Assembly (NCBI RefSeq): GCF_021531975.1
Contig: NZ_JAFBIY010000008.1
Location: 1 to 64,000, forward strand
Source of the DNA: Faecalicatena contorta
GTDB taxonomy: Bacteria > Bacillota > Clostridia > Lachnospirales > Lachnospiraceae
DNA length: 64,000 nt
Direction: 5' to 3'
Part shown: in pieces, positions 15,848 to 24,178 of the stretch
Layout: each line of letters starts with the position of its first letter
Position numbering within the stretch: the stretch's first letter is position 1
Made by a program: the position numbers and the translations under genes
Notes under the pieces: model-generated
Seen by the model: the letters and a program-made list of their open reading frames with translations, nothing else
The model's database searches: none
What the model was told of the DNA's origin: nothing

Positions 15848-16474
15848 ATGAAGAAAGAACTGGCTTATTTTACAATAGATAGTGCATATGGAGGAAACCA
15901 GGAATGGTTTACGAATCTTGTTATGTACATGGGCGGCTGCGGTGCGGCGACTGCCTGTGACAGCTGCATATATTTTGCGCTTCGGTTCGGAAAAAAAGAG
16001 TTGTATCCTTACGATATAAATGCACTTTGCAAAGAAGAATACAAAAAATTCAGTCAGATTATGAAGCCGTATATCCGACCGCGAGTTGGTGGAGTCAGGA
16101 AACTTGAATGGTTTGCGGAGGGGCTTGGGCGATATATAATGGATGTATGTCGTCAAAAAAGATGTGAAAATCCCTTGAAAATGGATATTTTTTCGGGAAA
16201 CAGGAGTGAAGCGGAGGCAGAGATATTCGTGAAGGAGCAGATTGACAGAAATGTGCTGGTTCCATGTCTGCTTTTGAAGCACAAAGATGAAGAGAAGTTC
16301 AAGGATTACATTTGGCATTGGTTTCTGATTGTAGGATATGAGGAAACGGAGGGAGATTTCCTTGTGAAGACAGCGACTTATGGAGAAGCGGTCTGGTTTT
16401 CTTTAAAGGAACTCTGGGACACAGGATGCGAGGAAAAGGGAGGATTTATTAAGTATTTGCCACTTTACGAATAA
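15848..16474 (+). CDS. Uncharacterised protein with a papain/C39-like cysteine protease pattern
   Basis: A 208-residue protein of unknown function. Near the N-terminus GGCGAATACDSC (about residues 32-43) places a Cys before a predicted helix. The later segment WHWFLIVGYEET (about 157-168) gives a His before a beta strand, followed by VKTATYGE. This Cys/His order resembles C39 or papain-like peptidase folds, but an activity is not shown. No signal peptide is seen. ATG 15848 has a GGAAG site eight bases upstream, so I prefer it to the in-frame ATG at 15782. It is divergent from proC. Confidence 0.6.
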   Translation: MKKELAYFTIDSAYGGNQEWFTNLVMYMGGCGAATACDSCIYFALRFGKKELYPYDINALCKEEYKKFSQIMKPYIRPRVGGVRKLEWFAEGLGRYIMDVCRQKRCENPLKMDIFSGNRSEAEAEIFVKEQIDRNVLVPCLLLKHKDEEKFKDYIWHWFLIVGYEETEGDFLVKTATYGEAVWFSLKELWDTGCEEKGGFIKYLPLYE

Positions 16475-16535
16475 GAAAATATCCGTTAAAATAAGAATAA
16501 TGTTTGTAAAAATATAAGAAAAGAGGAATAAAATT

Positions 16536-17054
16536 ATGGCAAATCCAGTTGTTACAATTGAAATGGAAAATGGAGATATTATGAAAGCAGAGCTGTACCC
16601 GGAGATTGCACCGAATACAGTAAATAACTTTATATCTCTCGTTAATAAAGGATATTATGACGGACTGATTTTTCACCGTGTTATCCGTGGATTTATGATC
16701 CAGGGTGGATGTCCGCAGGGAATTGGAACCGGTGGTCCTGGATATAACATAAAAGGTGAGTTCGCGCAGAACGGATTCAAAAATGATCTTGCACATACAG
16801 AGGGTGTTCTTTCTATGGCAAGAGCAATGCATCCGGATTCAGCGGGTTCACAGTTCTTTATTATGCACAAGAACTCACCACATCTTGACGGCGCTTATGC
16901 AGCTTTCGGAAAGATTATTGAGGGAATGGATGTTGTAAATAAGATTGCTGAGACAGCTACAGATTACAGAGACAGACCACTGGAAGAGCAGAAGATGAAA
17001 AAGGTGACAGTTGATACATTTGGAGAAGTATATCCGGAGCCGGAAAGAGCATAA
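16536..17054 (+). CDS. Peptidyl-prolyl cis-trans isomerase, cyclophilin type
   Basis: A 172-residue cytoplasmic cyclophilin that speeds proline peptide-bond isomerisation during folding. The core [21 protein letters not shown] (given here as its start and end, about residues 47-67) holds the catalytic Arg and the substrate-pocket residues. SAGSQFFI and [11 protein letters not shown] are also canonical. There is no signal peptide. An AAGAGGAA site precedes ATG 16536. Confidence 0.95.
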   Translation: MANPVVTIEMENGDIMKAELYPEIAPNTVNNFISLVNKGYYDGLIFHRVIRGFMIQGGCPQGIGTGGPGYNIKGEFAQNGFKNDLAHTEGVLSMARAMHPDSAGSQFFIMHKNSPHLDGAYAAFGKIIEGMDVVNKIAETATDYRDRPLEEQKMKKVTVDTFGEVYPEPERA

Positions 17055-17095
17055 TTTGCCGGCAGACGTATGCCGACACTGGGAGGAGAATGTCC

Positions 17096-17947
17096 ATGAA
17101 TATGGTGCATACTGATAAACTGGTATTTGAATATGAGAAGCGGGATGAAGAAGGCAATGTAATCGGTACTTCCCGTGCCATAGATGAAGTTGATATTGAC
17201 ATTAAAGCAGGACAGTTCATCGCAATACTGGGTCATAACGGTTCCGGTAAGTCCACATTTGCAAAGCACCTGAATGCCATTCTTGTTCCGACAGAAGGGA
17301 CGGTCTGGGTAGACGGACGTGATACGAGGAAGCCGGAAGAGCTGTGGAATGTCAGACAGTCCGCCGGGATGGTGTTCCAGAATCCGGACAATCAGATCAT
17401 AGGCACAGTTGTAGAGGAAGATGTAGGGTTTGGCCCGGAGAATCTTGGTGTGCCTACGGATGAGATATGGCAGCGTGTGGAAGACAGCCTGAAGGCAGTC
17501 GGAATGATTTCCTATCGTCACCATTCGCCGAATAAGCTTTCCGGCGGTCAGAAACAACGTGTGGCGATCGCCGGTGTTGTTGCTATGGAGCCGAAATGTA
17601 TCGTACTGGATGAACCGACGGCGATGCTTGATCCGGTGGGACGAAAAGAAGTGCTGAAGACGGTAAAGAAACTCCGTGAGCAGAAGCAGGTTACAGTTAT
17701 TCTTATCACACATTATATGGAAGAGGTTATTGATGCGGATAAAATATTTGTAATGGATCATGGTCATGTAGTTATGGAAGGGACACCGCAGGAGATATTC
17801 TCACAGGTTGATACGCTTAAGAGCTATCGCCTGGATGTGCCGCAGGTGACAATCCTTGCCGATGAGCTTAAGAAGCGTGGGCTTCCGATACCGGCAGGTA
17901 TCCTGAGAAAAGAAGAGTTGGTGAATGCATTATGTCAATTAAAATAG
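17096..17947 (+). CDS. ecfA1: Energy-coupling factor transporter ATPase EcfA1
   Basis: A 283-residue ABC ATPase of the shared ECF vitamin and micronutrient importer module. The Walker A is GHNGSGKST, the signature is [13 protein letters not shown], and the Walker B is [12 protein letters not shown]. The Q-loop and H-loop (LITHYMEEV) are present. It pairs with EcfA2 and EcfT at the membrane, and substrate-specific S subunits are encoded elsewhere. I chose ATG 17096 because the GGGAGGAG site would be too close to the ATG at 17090. Its last 16 bases overlap ecfA2. Confidence 0.94.
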   Translation: MNMVHTDKLVFEYEKRDEEGNVIGTSRAIDEVDIDIKAGQFIAILGHNGSGKSTFAKHLNAILVPTEGTVWVDGRDTRKPEELWNVRQSAGMVFQNPDNQIIGTVVEEDVGFGPENLGVPTDEIWQRVEDSLKAVGMISYRHHSPNKLSGGQKQRVAIAGVVAMEPKCIVLDEPTAMLDPVGRKEVLKTVKKLREQKQVTVILITHYMEEVIDADKIFVMDHGHVVMEGTPQEIFSQVDTLKSYRLDVPQVTILADELKKRGLPIPAGILRKEELVNALCQLK

Positions 17948-18786
17948 AACATTTAAACTATATATACAATCCGGGAACTGCATATGAAAAGCATGCCCTT
18001 AAGGATATTTGTCTGGAGATACCCCATGGTGAGTTTGTGGGGATCATCGGGCATACCGGCTCAGGCAAATCGACGCTCATACAGCATTTGAACGGACTCA
18101 TTCGGGCAACCAGCGGAAAGATTTATTATAATGACGAAAATATATATGAGGACGGATATAATATGCGTGTTCTTCGCAGTCAGGTGGGACTGGTTTTTCA
18201 GTATCCGGAACATCAGCTTTTTGAGATTGATGTGTTGACAGATGTGTGCTTTGGACCAAAGAATCAGGGCTTTGATACGGGGGAATGTAAGGAGCGTGCG
18301 CTGGAGGCTCTGCGGCTTGTGGGATTAAAGGAAAAGTATTATAAGGCATCTCCTTTTGAACTTTCCGGCGGTCAGAAGAGAAGAGTAGCTATCGCCGGTG
18401 TACTGGCAATGCGTCCCAGAGTACTTGTGCTCGACGAGCCGACAGCAGGACTTGATCCAAAGGGCAGGGATGATATCCTGGATCAGATTGCGTATCTGCA
18501 TAAGCAGAGTGATATGACTGTAATCCTTGTCTCTCACAGCATGGAAGACATCGCGCGGTACGCGGATCGGATTATTGTTATGAATAATGGCGAAGTTATG
18601 TACAATGACGAGCCAAAGAAAGTATTTGCACATTATAAGGAGCTGGAGCAGGTAGGGCTTGCTGCTCCGCAGGTAACATATATTATGCATGATCTGCATG
18701 AGAAAGGGTTCCCGGTCGATGTGACTGCGACTACTGTAGAGGAAGCTGCGGATGAGATCATGCAGGTACTGGAGAAGAAAAGATGA
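17932..18786 (+). CDS. ecfA2: Energy-coupling factor transporter ATPase EcfA2
   Basis: A 284-residue ABC ATPase and partner of EcfA1. It has Walker [10 protein letters not shown], signature [13 protein letters not shown] and Walker [13 protein letters not shown]. It starts inside the end of ecfA1 and its stop overlaps the ecfT start (ATGA), so the three proteins are translationally coupled. This A1-A2-T order with no S gene is the hallmark of a group II (shared) ECF module. Confidence 0.95.
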   Translation: MSIKIEHLNYIYNPGTAYEKHALKDICLEIPHGEFVGIIGHTGSGKSTLIQHLNGLIRATSGKIYYNDENIYEDGYNMRVLRSQVGLVFQYPEHQLFEIDVLTDVCFGPKNQGFDTGECKERALEALRLVGLKEKYYKASPFELSGGQKRRVAIAGVLAMRPRVLVLDEPTAGLDPKGRDDILDQIAYLHKQSDMTVILVSHSMEDIARYADRIIVMNNGEVMYNDEPKKVFAHYKELEQVGLAAPQVTYIMHDLHEKGFPVDVTATTVEEAADEIMQVLEKKR

Positions 18787-19607
18787 TTCGAGATATTACG
18801 ATAGGACAATATTATCCTGCAAAAAGTATACTGCATAGACTGGATCCCCGGGTTAAGCTGGTGTCAACACTGCTTTATCTGATATCTTTGTTTTTGTTCA
18901 AAAGCATTCCAGGCTATCTCGTGGCAACGCTTTTTCTGGCAGCAGTCATTAAGGTGTCCAAAGTACCCTTTAAGCATATTGTAAAAGGATTGAAGCCGAT
19001 TATTATGCTCCTTCTGATTACAGTCATTTTCAATCTGTTTCTCACAAGAAGCGGAGATGTATTGTTTCATAAATGGATCATTACCATAACAGAAGGCGGT
19101 CTTGTAACAGCAGTATACATGGCAATTCGCCTTATTTATCTCATTATCGGTTCATCGCTGATGACATTTACAACGACACCGAATGAGCTGACAGACGGCA
19201 TTGAAAAACTTCTGCATCCTCTGAATAAGGTACATGTGCCGGTGCATGAGGTAGCAATGATGATGTCCATTGCACTTCGCTTTATTCCGATTCTTCTGGA
19301 GGAGACGGATAAGATCATGAAAGCACAGATCGCACGAGGTGCAGATCTGGAGAGTGGCAATATGATACAGAAGGCAAAAGCAATGATTCCGATACTCGTA
19401 CCATTATTTGTGTCAGCTTTCCGTCGTGCCAATGACCTTGCAATGGCCATGGAAGCAAGATGCTATCGCGGCGGAGAAGGACGGACGAAGATGAAACCAC
19501 TTCAGTATCATTCACGCGACAGAATTGCTTATATTGTTGTAATTGTATATGTAATAGGGGTGGTCCTTGTCGGAAGATACGTGCCACTGCATGTTTGGAT
19601 ATTCTAA
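18783..19607 (+). CDS. ecfT: Energy-coupling factor transporter transmembrane protein EcfT
   Basis: A 274-residue membrane scaffold subunit. Hydrophobic helices lie roughly at residues 22-40, 43-62, 71-90, 108-130 and 245-265. The two coupling-helix signatures that contact the ATPases are IARGADLE and EARCYRGG. It transfers ATP-driven movement to interchangeable S subunits. The start overlaps the ecfA2 stop. A palindromic repeat and then truA follow, the usual Firmicute gene order. Confidence 0.94.
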   Translation: MIRDITIGQYYPAKSILHRLDPRVKLVSTLLYLISLFLFKSIPGYLVATLFLAAVIKVSKVPFKHIVKGLKPIIMLLLITVIFNLFLTRSGDVLFHKWIITITEGGLVTAVYMAIRLIYLIIGSSLMTFTTTPNELTDGIEKLLHPLNKVHVPVHEVAMMMSIALRFIPILLEETDKIMKAQIARGADLESGNMIQKAKAMIPILVPLFVSAFRRANDLAMAMEARCYRGGEGRTKMKPLQYHSRDRIAYIVVIVYVIGVVLVGRYVPLHVWIF

Positions 19608-19612
19608 ATTGT

Positions 19613-19654
19613 AGTTGGGGACGGGGTTTTTCTAGAAAAACCCCGTCCCCAACT
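19613..19654. repeat. GGGGACGGGG palindrome, copy D
   Basis: AGTTGGGGACGGGG (19613-19626) is perfectly inverted as CCCCGTCCCCAACT (19641-19654), around TTTTTCTAGAAAAA, which is itself palindromic. It lies between ecfT and truA, five bases after the ecfT stop. The flanking bases differ from copies A and C but remain paired, so the arm ends have changed in a compensatory way. Confidence 0.88.
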
Positions 19655-19672
19655 AATCCCGGGAGGAAATGG

Positions 19673-20428
19673 ATGAAAAGAGTCAGAATTGTTGTTGCTT
19701 ATGATGGCACAAATTATTGTGGCTGGCAGCTGCAGCCAAACGGCGTTACAATTGAAGAGATATTGAATAAGAGTATCAAAAGCCTCACAGGCGAGGAGAT
19801 CCGAATCATCGGGGCGAGCCGTACAGATTCCGGTGTGCATGCATTGGGTAATGTGGCTGTTTTTGATACGGCCTCGACGATTCCGCCGGAACGTTTTGCT
19901 TATGCTTTGAATCAGCGCCTTCCGGAGGATATCGTGATCGTGAAATCGGATGAGGTCGCAGCTGACTGGCATCCGCGTTATCGGGATGATATTAGGAAAA
20001 CGTATGAATATCATATCTATAACGCACAGGTTCAGAACCCGCTAAAACGCCGCTATAGTGCATTTGTGTCATTTCCGATGGATATCGAAGCGATGAAAGC
20101 GGGAGCTTTGTATCTGGAAGGGGAACATGATTTCGTCAGTTTCTGTAATATACGAACGAATACAACGGACACGGTGCGCACTGTGGAGAAGATTGAGATT
20201 ATAAAGCAGGATGCAGATATTACGATTCGGATTACCGGAAATGGGTTTTTATATAATATGGTGCGAATCATTGCGGGGACTCTGATTCGTGTGGGAAGAG
20301 GATTCTATACCCCAGAGAGGGTTCAGGAAATATTAGAAGCAAAGGAACGGACCGAGGCAGGAGTGACAGCTCCGGCAAATGGTCTGGTGTTGGTGGGAAT
20401 TGATTATGGAGAGAAAAATCTATTTTGA
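19673..20428 (+). CDS. truA: tRNA pseudouridine(38-40) synthase
   Basis: A 251-residue enzyme that isomerises uridines 38-40 of the tRNA anticodon arm. The catalytic Asp is in GASRTDSGVHALG, and FLYNMVRIIAGTLI near the C-terminus is also typical. GGGAGGAAATGG gives a good site for the ATG at 19673; a longer frame upstream would translate the repeat. It ends 23 bases inside the next gene, so the two are coupled. Confidence 0.94.
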   Translation: MKRVRIVVAYDGTNYCGWQLQPNGVTIEEILNKSIKSLTGEEIRIIGASRTDSGVHALGNVAVFDTASTIPPERFAYALNQRLPEDIVIVKSDEVAADWHPRYRDDIRKTYEYHIYNAQVQNPLKRRYSAFVSFPMDIEAMKAGALYLEGEHDFVSFCNIRTNTTDTVRTVEKIEIIKQDADITIRITGNGFLYNMVRIIAGTLIRVGRGFYTPERVQEILEAKERTEAGVTAPANGLVLVGIDYGEKNLF

Positions 20429-21554
20429 CAATGGAAGTACATCATGGCCGAAAGCACCGGGGGTAGCGGAAGCTATGACGGAGCTTCTTACGAAAGGTGC
20501 ATTTAACATCAATCGTGGAAACTATGCGGATGCGTATGAGGTGGAAGGTCTGGTTCTGGATACGAGGGCGAAGCTTGCGAGATTGTTTCATGTACCGGAC
20601 TCCAGAAGAGTGATTTTTTCGCCGGGTATTACGTATTCTCTGAACTATTTTATAAAGGGATTCTTAAGAGAAGGGGACCATGTTATCGTGACAGGGATTG
20701 AACACAATGCGGTCATGCGTCCACTTAAGCAGATGCAGGCTAAAGGAGTGACTTATGACATCGCCTGTACAAATGAAGAAGGCAGTGTGGCACCGGAAAG
20801 TGTGGAAAAACTGATCGGACCAAAGACCCGTGCAATCATTGTCTCTCATGCGTCCAATGTGTGTGGCACGATCGTTCCGATTAAGGAGATCGGTGATATT
20901 TGCCGCAGACATCATATTTTCTTTGTGGTGGATACCGCGCAGAGTGCCGGGACACTGGATGTAAACATGCCGGAATGCGGAATAGACTTTCTGGCCTTTA
21001 CCGGACATAAAGGGCTTCTGGGGCCGCAGGGGATAGGTGGATTCCTCATCTCTCCTGAACTGGATGCGTGTATGGAACCTTTGATCGCCGGAGGAACCGG
21101 GAGTCAGTCGGATTCCTTTGATATGCCGAGGAGCCTCCCGGATAAATACGAGAGCGGCACAATGAATCTGCCGGGAATCATCGGACTTCGCGCGGCTCTT
21201 TCCTATATTGAAGAGACAGGACTTTCGACAATCCATGAAAAGAAAATGAGTCTTACCGGGTATTTCCTTGATAAAATCCATGGGATTCCCGGTATCCGTG
21301 TGGCGGGAAAACAGGATACCAAAGACCGGGTGGCAGTGATATCTCTGGATTTTACAGAAAATGATAATGCGATCGTGGCATTTGAACTGGAGCAACAGTA
21401 CGGAATCATGACGAGAGTAGGGCTTCACTGTGCACCGCTGGCGCACAGAACCCTCAATACATATCCGCAGGGAACGGTTCGTTTTGCATTTGGCTGTATG
21501 AACACAACAGAAGAAATTGATATTTGTGTAGAGGGAATGCGAGAAATACTCTAA
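20406..21554 (+). CDS. Class V aminotransferase-fold enzyme, cysteine desulfurase/selenocysteine lyase-like
   Basis: A 382-residue PLP enzyme. The PLP lysine is in TGHKGLLGPQG and the cofactor Asp/Gln pair is in VVDTAQSAG. The likely catalytic Cys is in GLHCAPLAHRTLNT, a loop characteristic of a cysteine-desulfurase subfamily that is distinct from IscS and SufS. It probably takes sulfur or selenium from cysteine or selenocysteine. Its start overlaps truA. The next genes encode a double-cubane reductase, a DUF3343 protein (a family proposed to carry S or Se) and an activase, so it may supply sulfur or selenium to that system; this link is inferred from position. The ribosome binding site is weak. 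Confidence 0.85.
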   Translation: MERKIYFDNGSTSWPKAPGVAEAMTELLTKGAFNINRGNYADAYEVEGLVLDTRAKLARLFHVPDSRRVIFSPGITYSLNYFIKGFLREGDHVIVTGIEHNAVMRPLKQMQAKGVTYDIACTNEEGSVAPESVEKLIGPKTRAIIVSHASNVCGTIVPIKEIGDICRRHHIFFVVDTAQSAGTLDVNMPECGIDFLAFTGHKGLLGPQGIGGFLISPELDACMEPLIAGGTGSQSDSFDMPRSLPDKYESGTMNLPGIIGLRAALSYIEETGLSTIHEKKMSLTGYFLDKIHGIPGIRVAGKQDTKDRVAVISLDFTENDNAIVAFELEQQYGIMTRVGLHCAPLAHRTLNTYPQGTVRFAFGCMNTTEEIDICVEGMREIL

Positions 21555-21640
21555 GGATACCCTGACTTATAGAAAAAACAAATAAATAGCATGCAGATAT
21601 AATAAAAACCAATAAACGGTTTTCCTCGATTTCATTGTCT

Positions 21641-21685
21641 GGAAGGAGAAAAAATGTTACGGTATTGATAGCTAAAATACTGTAA
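21641..21685 (+). promoter_or_regulatory. Leader with mini-ORF and inverted repeat upstream of the double-cubane gene
   Basis: GGAAGGAG (21641-21648) precedes an ATG at 21654 that encodes only Met-Leu-Arg-Tyr before a TGA. Overlapping this is an inverted repeat, TTACGGTATT (21657-21666) and AATACTGTAA (21676-21685), 9 of 10 paired. The real gene starts at 21714 with its own AAGGAGG. The leader could be an operator or an attenuator-like element; neither is shown. Confidence 0.4.
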
Positions 21686-21713
21686 GAAAAGAAAAATCAA
21701 GGAGGAAAATAGT

Positions 21714-22988
21714 ATGGCTGATTATCGTAAAATGTGGGAAGAGCTGGGAATGGATCTGGAAACCCATGACCAGTTGTGTGCAGTACTGCCACAGGCATTT
21801 GGGGATGTTTTCTTATCACAGGAGAACCGTCCTGAGGGAATGGATTACTATAATATGGTAGTTGCTGATATCCACGGTATCCGTCCGGCAGAGCTGATTG
21901 AACATCAGAAAAAAGGCGGAAAAGTATTTGGTACTTTCTGTGTATATGTACCGGATGAGATCGTATTTGCAGCAGATGCAATTGCAACAGGTCTTTGTGG
22001 TGGTTCACAGTTCTGGGTACCGGGTGGTGAAAAAGTTCTTCCGACGAATACATGTCCGCTGATCAAAGCATCTGTAGGTGCAAGACTGGATCGTACATGT
22101 CCGTTCTTCAGAATCGCAGATATGTATATTGGGGAAACAACCTGTGATGGAAAGAAGAAAGCATGGGAAATTCTTGCGGAGGATGTTCCGGTACATGTAA
22201 TGGATCTTCCACAGATGAAGCGCGCCAAAGATGTAAAGGCATGGGCAGAAGAAATTACCGAATTCAAAAATGTAGTAGAAGAGTTTACCGGAAATAAGGT
22301 AACAGCTGAGAAGCTTGCAGAAAGCATTAAGCTGATTAACAACAAGAGAAAAGCGCTGGAAAGATTATACAATACACGTAAAAATGAAAATGTTCCGATC
22401 AGCGGTGTGGATGCACTTGTTATTTCCCAGATTGCATTCTATGATGATCCGGCAAGATTCACACAGATGACAAACAAGCTCTGTGATGAACTGGAGCAGC
22501 GTGTAAAAGATGGCGTAAGCGTTGTACCGGCAGGAACAAAACGTATCATGCTCACAGGTACTCCGCTTGCAATTCCGAACTGGAAGTTACATAATATTGT
22601 TGAGACAAGCGGCGGTGTTGTTGTATGTGAAGAAATGTGTACAGGTACACGTTATTTTGAGAGACAGGTGGACGAGACCAAGACAACAGTTGAAGATCAG
22701 ATTACTGCTCTTGCAGAGAGATATATGGGAATCAACTGTGCATGCTTCACACCAAATGAAGGAAGAATTGATGATATTTTACGTCTTGCAAAAGAGTATA
22801 AGGTTGACGGAATCATTGATGTAAACTTAAAGTTCTGTAATCTCTATGATACAGAAGGATATTTCGTAGAACGTGCAATGAAAGAAGCTGGCATTCCGGT
22901 TCTCGGAATCGAGACGGATTACACAGACAGCGATGCACAGCAGCTTCGTACAAGAGTCAGCGCATTTATTGAGATGCTGAACAAGTAG
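21714..22988 (+). CDS. Double-cubane-cluster anaerobic reductase (2-hydroxyacyl-CoA dehydratase family)
   Basis: A 424-residue protein of the 2-hydroxyacyl-CoA dehydratase/benzoyl-CoA reductase superfamily. It is a single chain rather than an alpha/beta pair and has no CoA-pathway neighbours. This matches the double-cubane cluster proteins, which bind an [8Fe-9S] cluster and reduce small molecules at very low potential. Candidate Cys ligands are C76, C95, C114, C129, C144, C305, C309, C344 and C375. The activase that would fire electrons into it is two genes downstream. Its natural substrate is not known. The AAGGAGG site is ideal. Confidence 0.85.
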   Translation: MADYRKMWEELGMDLETHDQLCAVLPQAFGDVFLSQENRPEGMDYYNMVVADIHGIRPAELIEHQKKGGKVFGTFCVYVPDEIVFAADAIATGLCGGSQFWVPGGEKVLPTNTCPLIKASVGARLDRTCPFFRIADMYIGETTCDGKKKAWEILAEDVPVHVMDLPQMKRAKDVKAWAEEITEFKNVVEEFTGNKVTAEKLAESIKLINNKRKALERLYNTRKNENVPISGVDALVISQIAFYDDPARFTQMTNKLCDELEQRVKDGVSVVPAGTKRIMLTGTPLAIPNWKLHNIVETSGGVVVCEEMCTGTRYFERQVDETKTTVEDQITALAERYMGINCACFTPNEGRIDDILRLAKEYKVDGIIDVNLKFCNLYDTEGYFVERAMKEAGIPVLGIETDYTDSDAQQLRTRVSAFIEMLNK

Positions 22989-22999
22989 AAAGGGCGATC

Positions 23000-23260
23000 A
23001 TGCAAAAAATACAGCACTATGTGTTATTTCCCAATCATGATAACGGAATGCGTCTGTATAATGAATTAAAAGCACTGGGGGTTCGGGCAACGATTGCTCC
23101 GACCCCCAGAGTTGCGAGTAAATGCTGTGGCATTTCTCTTCTGGTTGAGGAAAAAGATTTAGAAACAATCAAGGCGTGCATTGAGGAGCATGAGATAGAA
23201 ATTCTTAAAATTGCCGCCATAGAAAGAGACATAAATCCACGAAGGGATAAATATTGTTAG
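23000..23260 (+). CDS. DUF3343 family protein, putative S/Se carrier
   Basis: An 86-residue protein of the DUF3343 family. It has an N-terminal YVLFPNHDNGMRLY segment and a conserved mid-protein ASKCCGISL motif, whose paired Cys (near residues 36-37) could carry a persulfide or selenide. The family often travels with cysteine-desulfurase-like and double-cubane or Se-dependent enzymes, as here. It starts 11 bases after the reductase gene and ends 15 bases before the activase. The carrier function is proposed, not shown. Confidence 0.78.
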   Translation: MQKIQHYVLFPNHDNGMRLYNELKALGVRATIAPTPRVASKCCGISLLVEEKDLETIKACIEEHEIEILKIAAIERDINPRRDKYC

Positions 23261-23275
23261 ACGAGGTATAATAAA

Positions 23276-24037
23276 GTGAATTATGTAGGAATCGACATTG
23301 GATCTACTGCATCTAAAGTTGCAGTTCGGGGAGATGTAGAAATGCAGTTTGTTCTCCCTACAGGATGGAGCAGTAAGGAAACGACACAGATAATTAAAGA
23401 AAGACTGAAAGAGAACGGCGTGGACGTATTGGCAGACGATACGAAGGTAGTAGCTACGGGTTACGGCCGTGTGGCAGTGGATTTTGCCGATCATGTTATT
23501 ACCGAGATCACCTGTCATGCAAGAGGCGGCCGCGAGATGGCAGGAGATGACTGTGCGATCATTGACGTAGGCGGACAGGACACCAAAGTAATTCTTGTTG
23601 AGCATGGTATGGTGCAGGATTTCCTTATGAACGATAAATGTTCTGCAGGTACAGGAAAATTTCTGGAAATCATGGCAAATCGACTTGGTGTTACGCTTCA
23701 GGAGCTGTTTGATATGGCCAGGGAAGGTACGGTTCTTCCGATCAGTTCCCTGTGTACGGTTTTTGCTGAATCCGAAGTAATCAATTATATTGGAGAGGGA
23801 AGAAAACGAGAAGATATTGCAGCAGGCGTTGTAGACTCTGTTGCAGCCAAAGTGGCACAGCTGAGCCAGAGAAAAAATCTGCCGCAGAAGGTTATCCTCA
23901 CAGGAGGCTTAAGCCACAGCGAGTATTTTACGTCTATTCTCTCTGCAAAAGTAGGACAGAAAGTAGAACCGACAGAAAATGGAAGATACGCAGGTGCTTT
24001 GGGAGCTGCTCTGCTTGCAAAAGAAAAATCAAGATAA
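23276..24037 (+). CDS. ATP-dependent activase (acyl-CoA dehydratase activase family)
   Basis: A 253-residue ASKHA-fold ATPase that passes one electron to its partner on ATP hydrolysis. In the active homodimer C122 (CSAGTG) and C160 (SSLCTVFAESEV) of both chains hold one bridging 4Fe-4S cluster. The ATP-site motifs GIDIGSTASK and IDVGGQDTK are present. The partner is most likely the double-cubane protein two genes upstream. Translation starts at GTG 23276, with GAGGT upstream and no better ATG. Confidence 0.92.
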   Translation: MNYVGIDIGSTASKVAVRGDVEMQFVLPTGWSSKETTQIIKERLKENGVDVLADDTKVVATGYGRVAVDFADHVITEITCHARGGREMAGDDCAIIDVGGQDTKVILVEHGMVQDFLMNDKCSAGTGKFLEIMANRLGVTLQELFDMAREGTVLPISSLCTVFAESEVINYIGEGRKREDIAAGVVDSVAAKVAQLSQRKNLPQKVILTGGLSHSEYFTSILSAKVGQKVEPTENGRYAGALGAALLAKEKSR

Positions 24038-24178
24038 AATAGTGCAAATTGCAAAAAAAGGATAAAAAAAGACAAAAAAAATATCCAAAAGTGTAAAAAA
24101 TTAAAAAACCCGTAGAAATTATGTCTGTGACTGTGATAGTATAAGAAAAATAAGTAAATCTGTGGGAGGATTTCGATT

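Noticed and set aside
21714-24037. A two-subunit 2-hydroxyacyl-CoA dehydratase for amino-acid fermentation
   Set aside because: Only one dehydratase-like subunit is present, with no CoA-transferase, acyl-CoA dehydrogenase or second subunit nearby, which fits a single-chain double-cubane protein better.
24001-24178. A possible riboswitch or leader upstream of hppA
   Set aside because: The region is A-rich without convincing conserved helices, and no known aptamer core was recognised.
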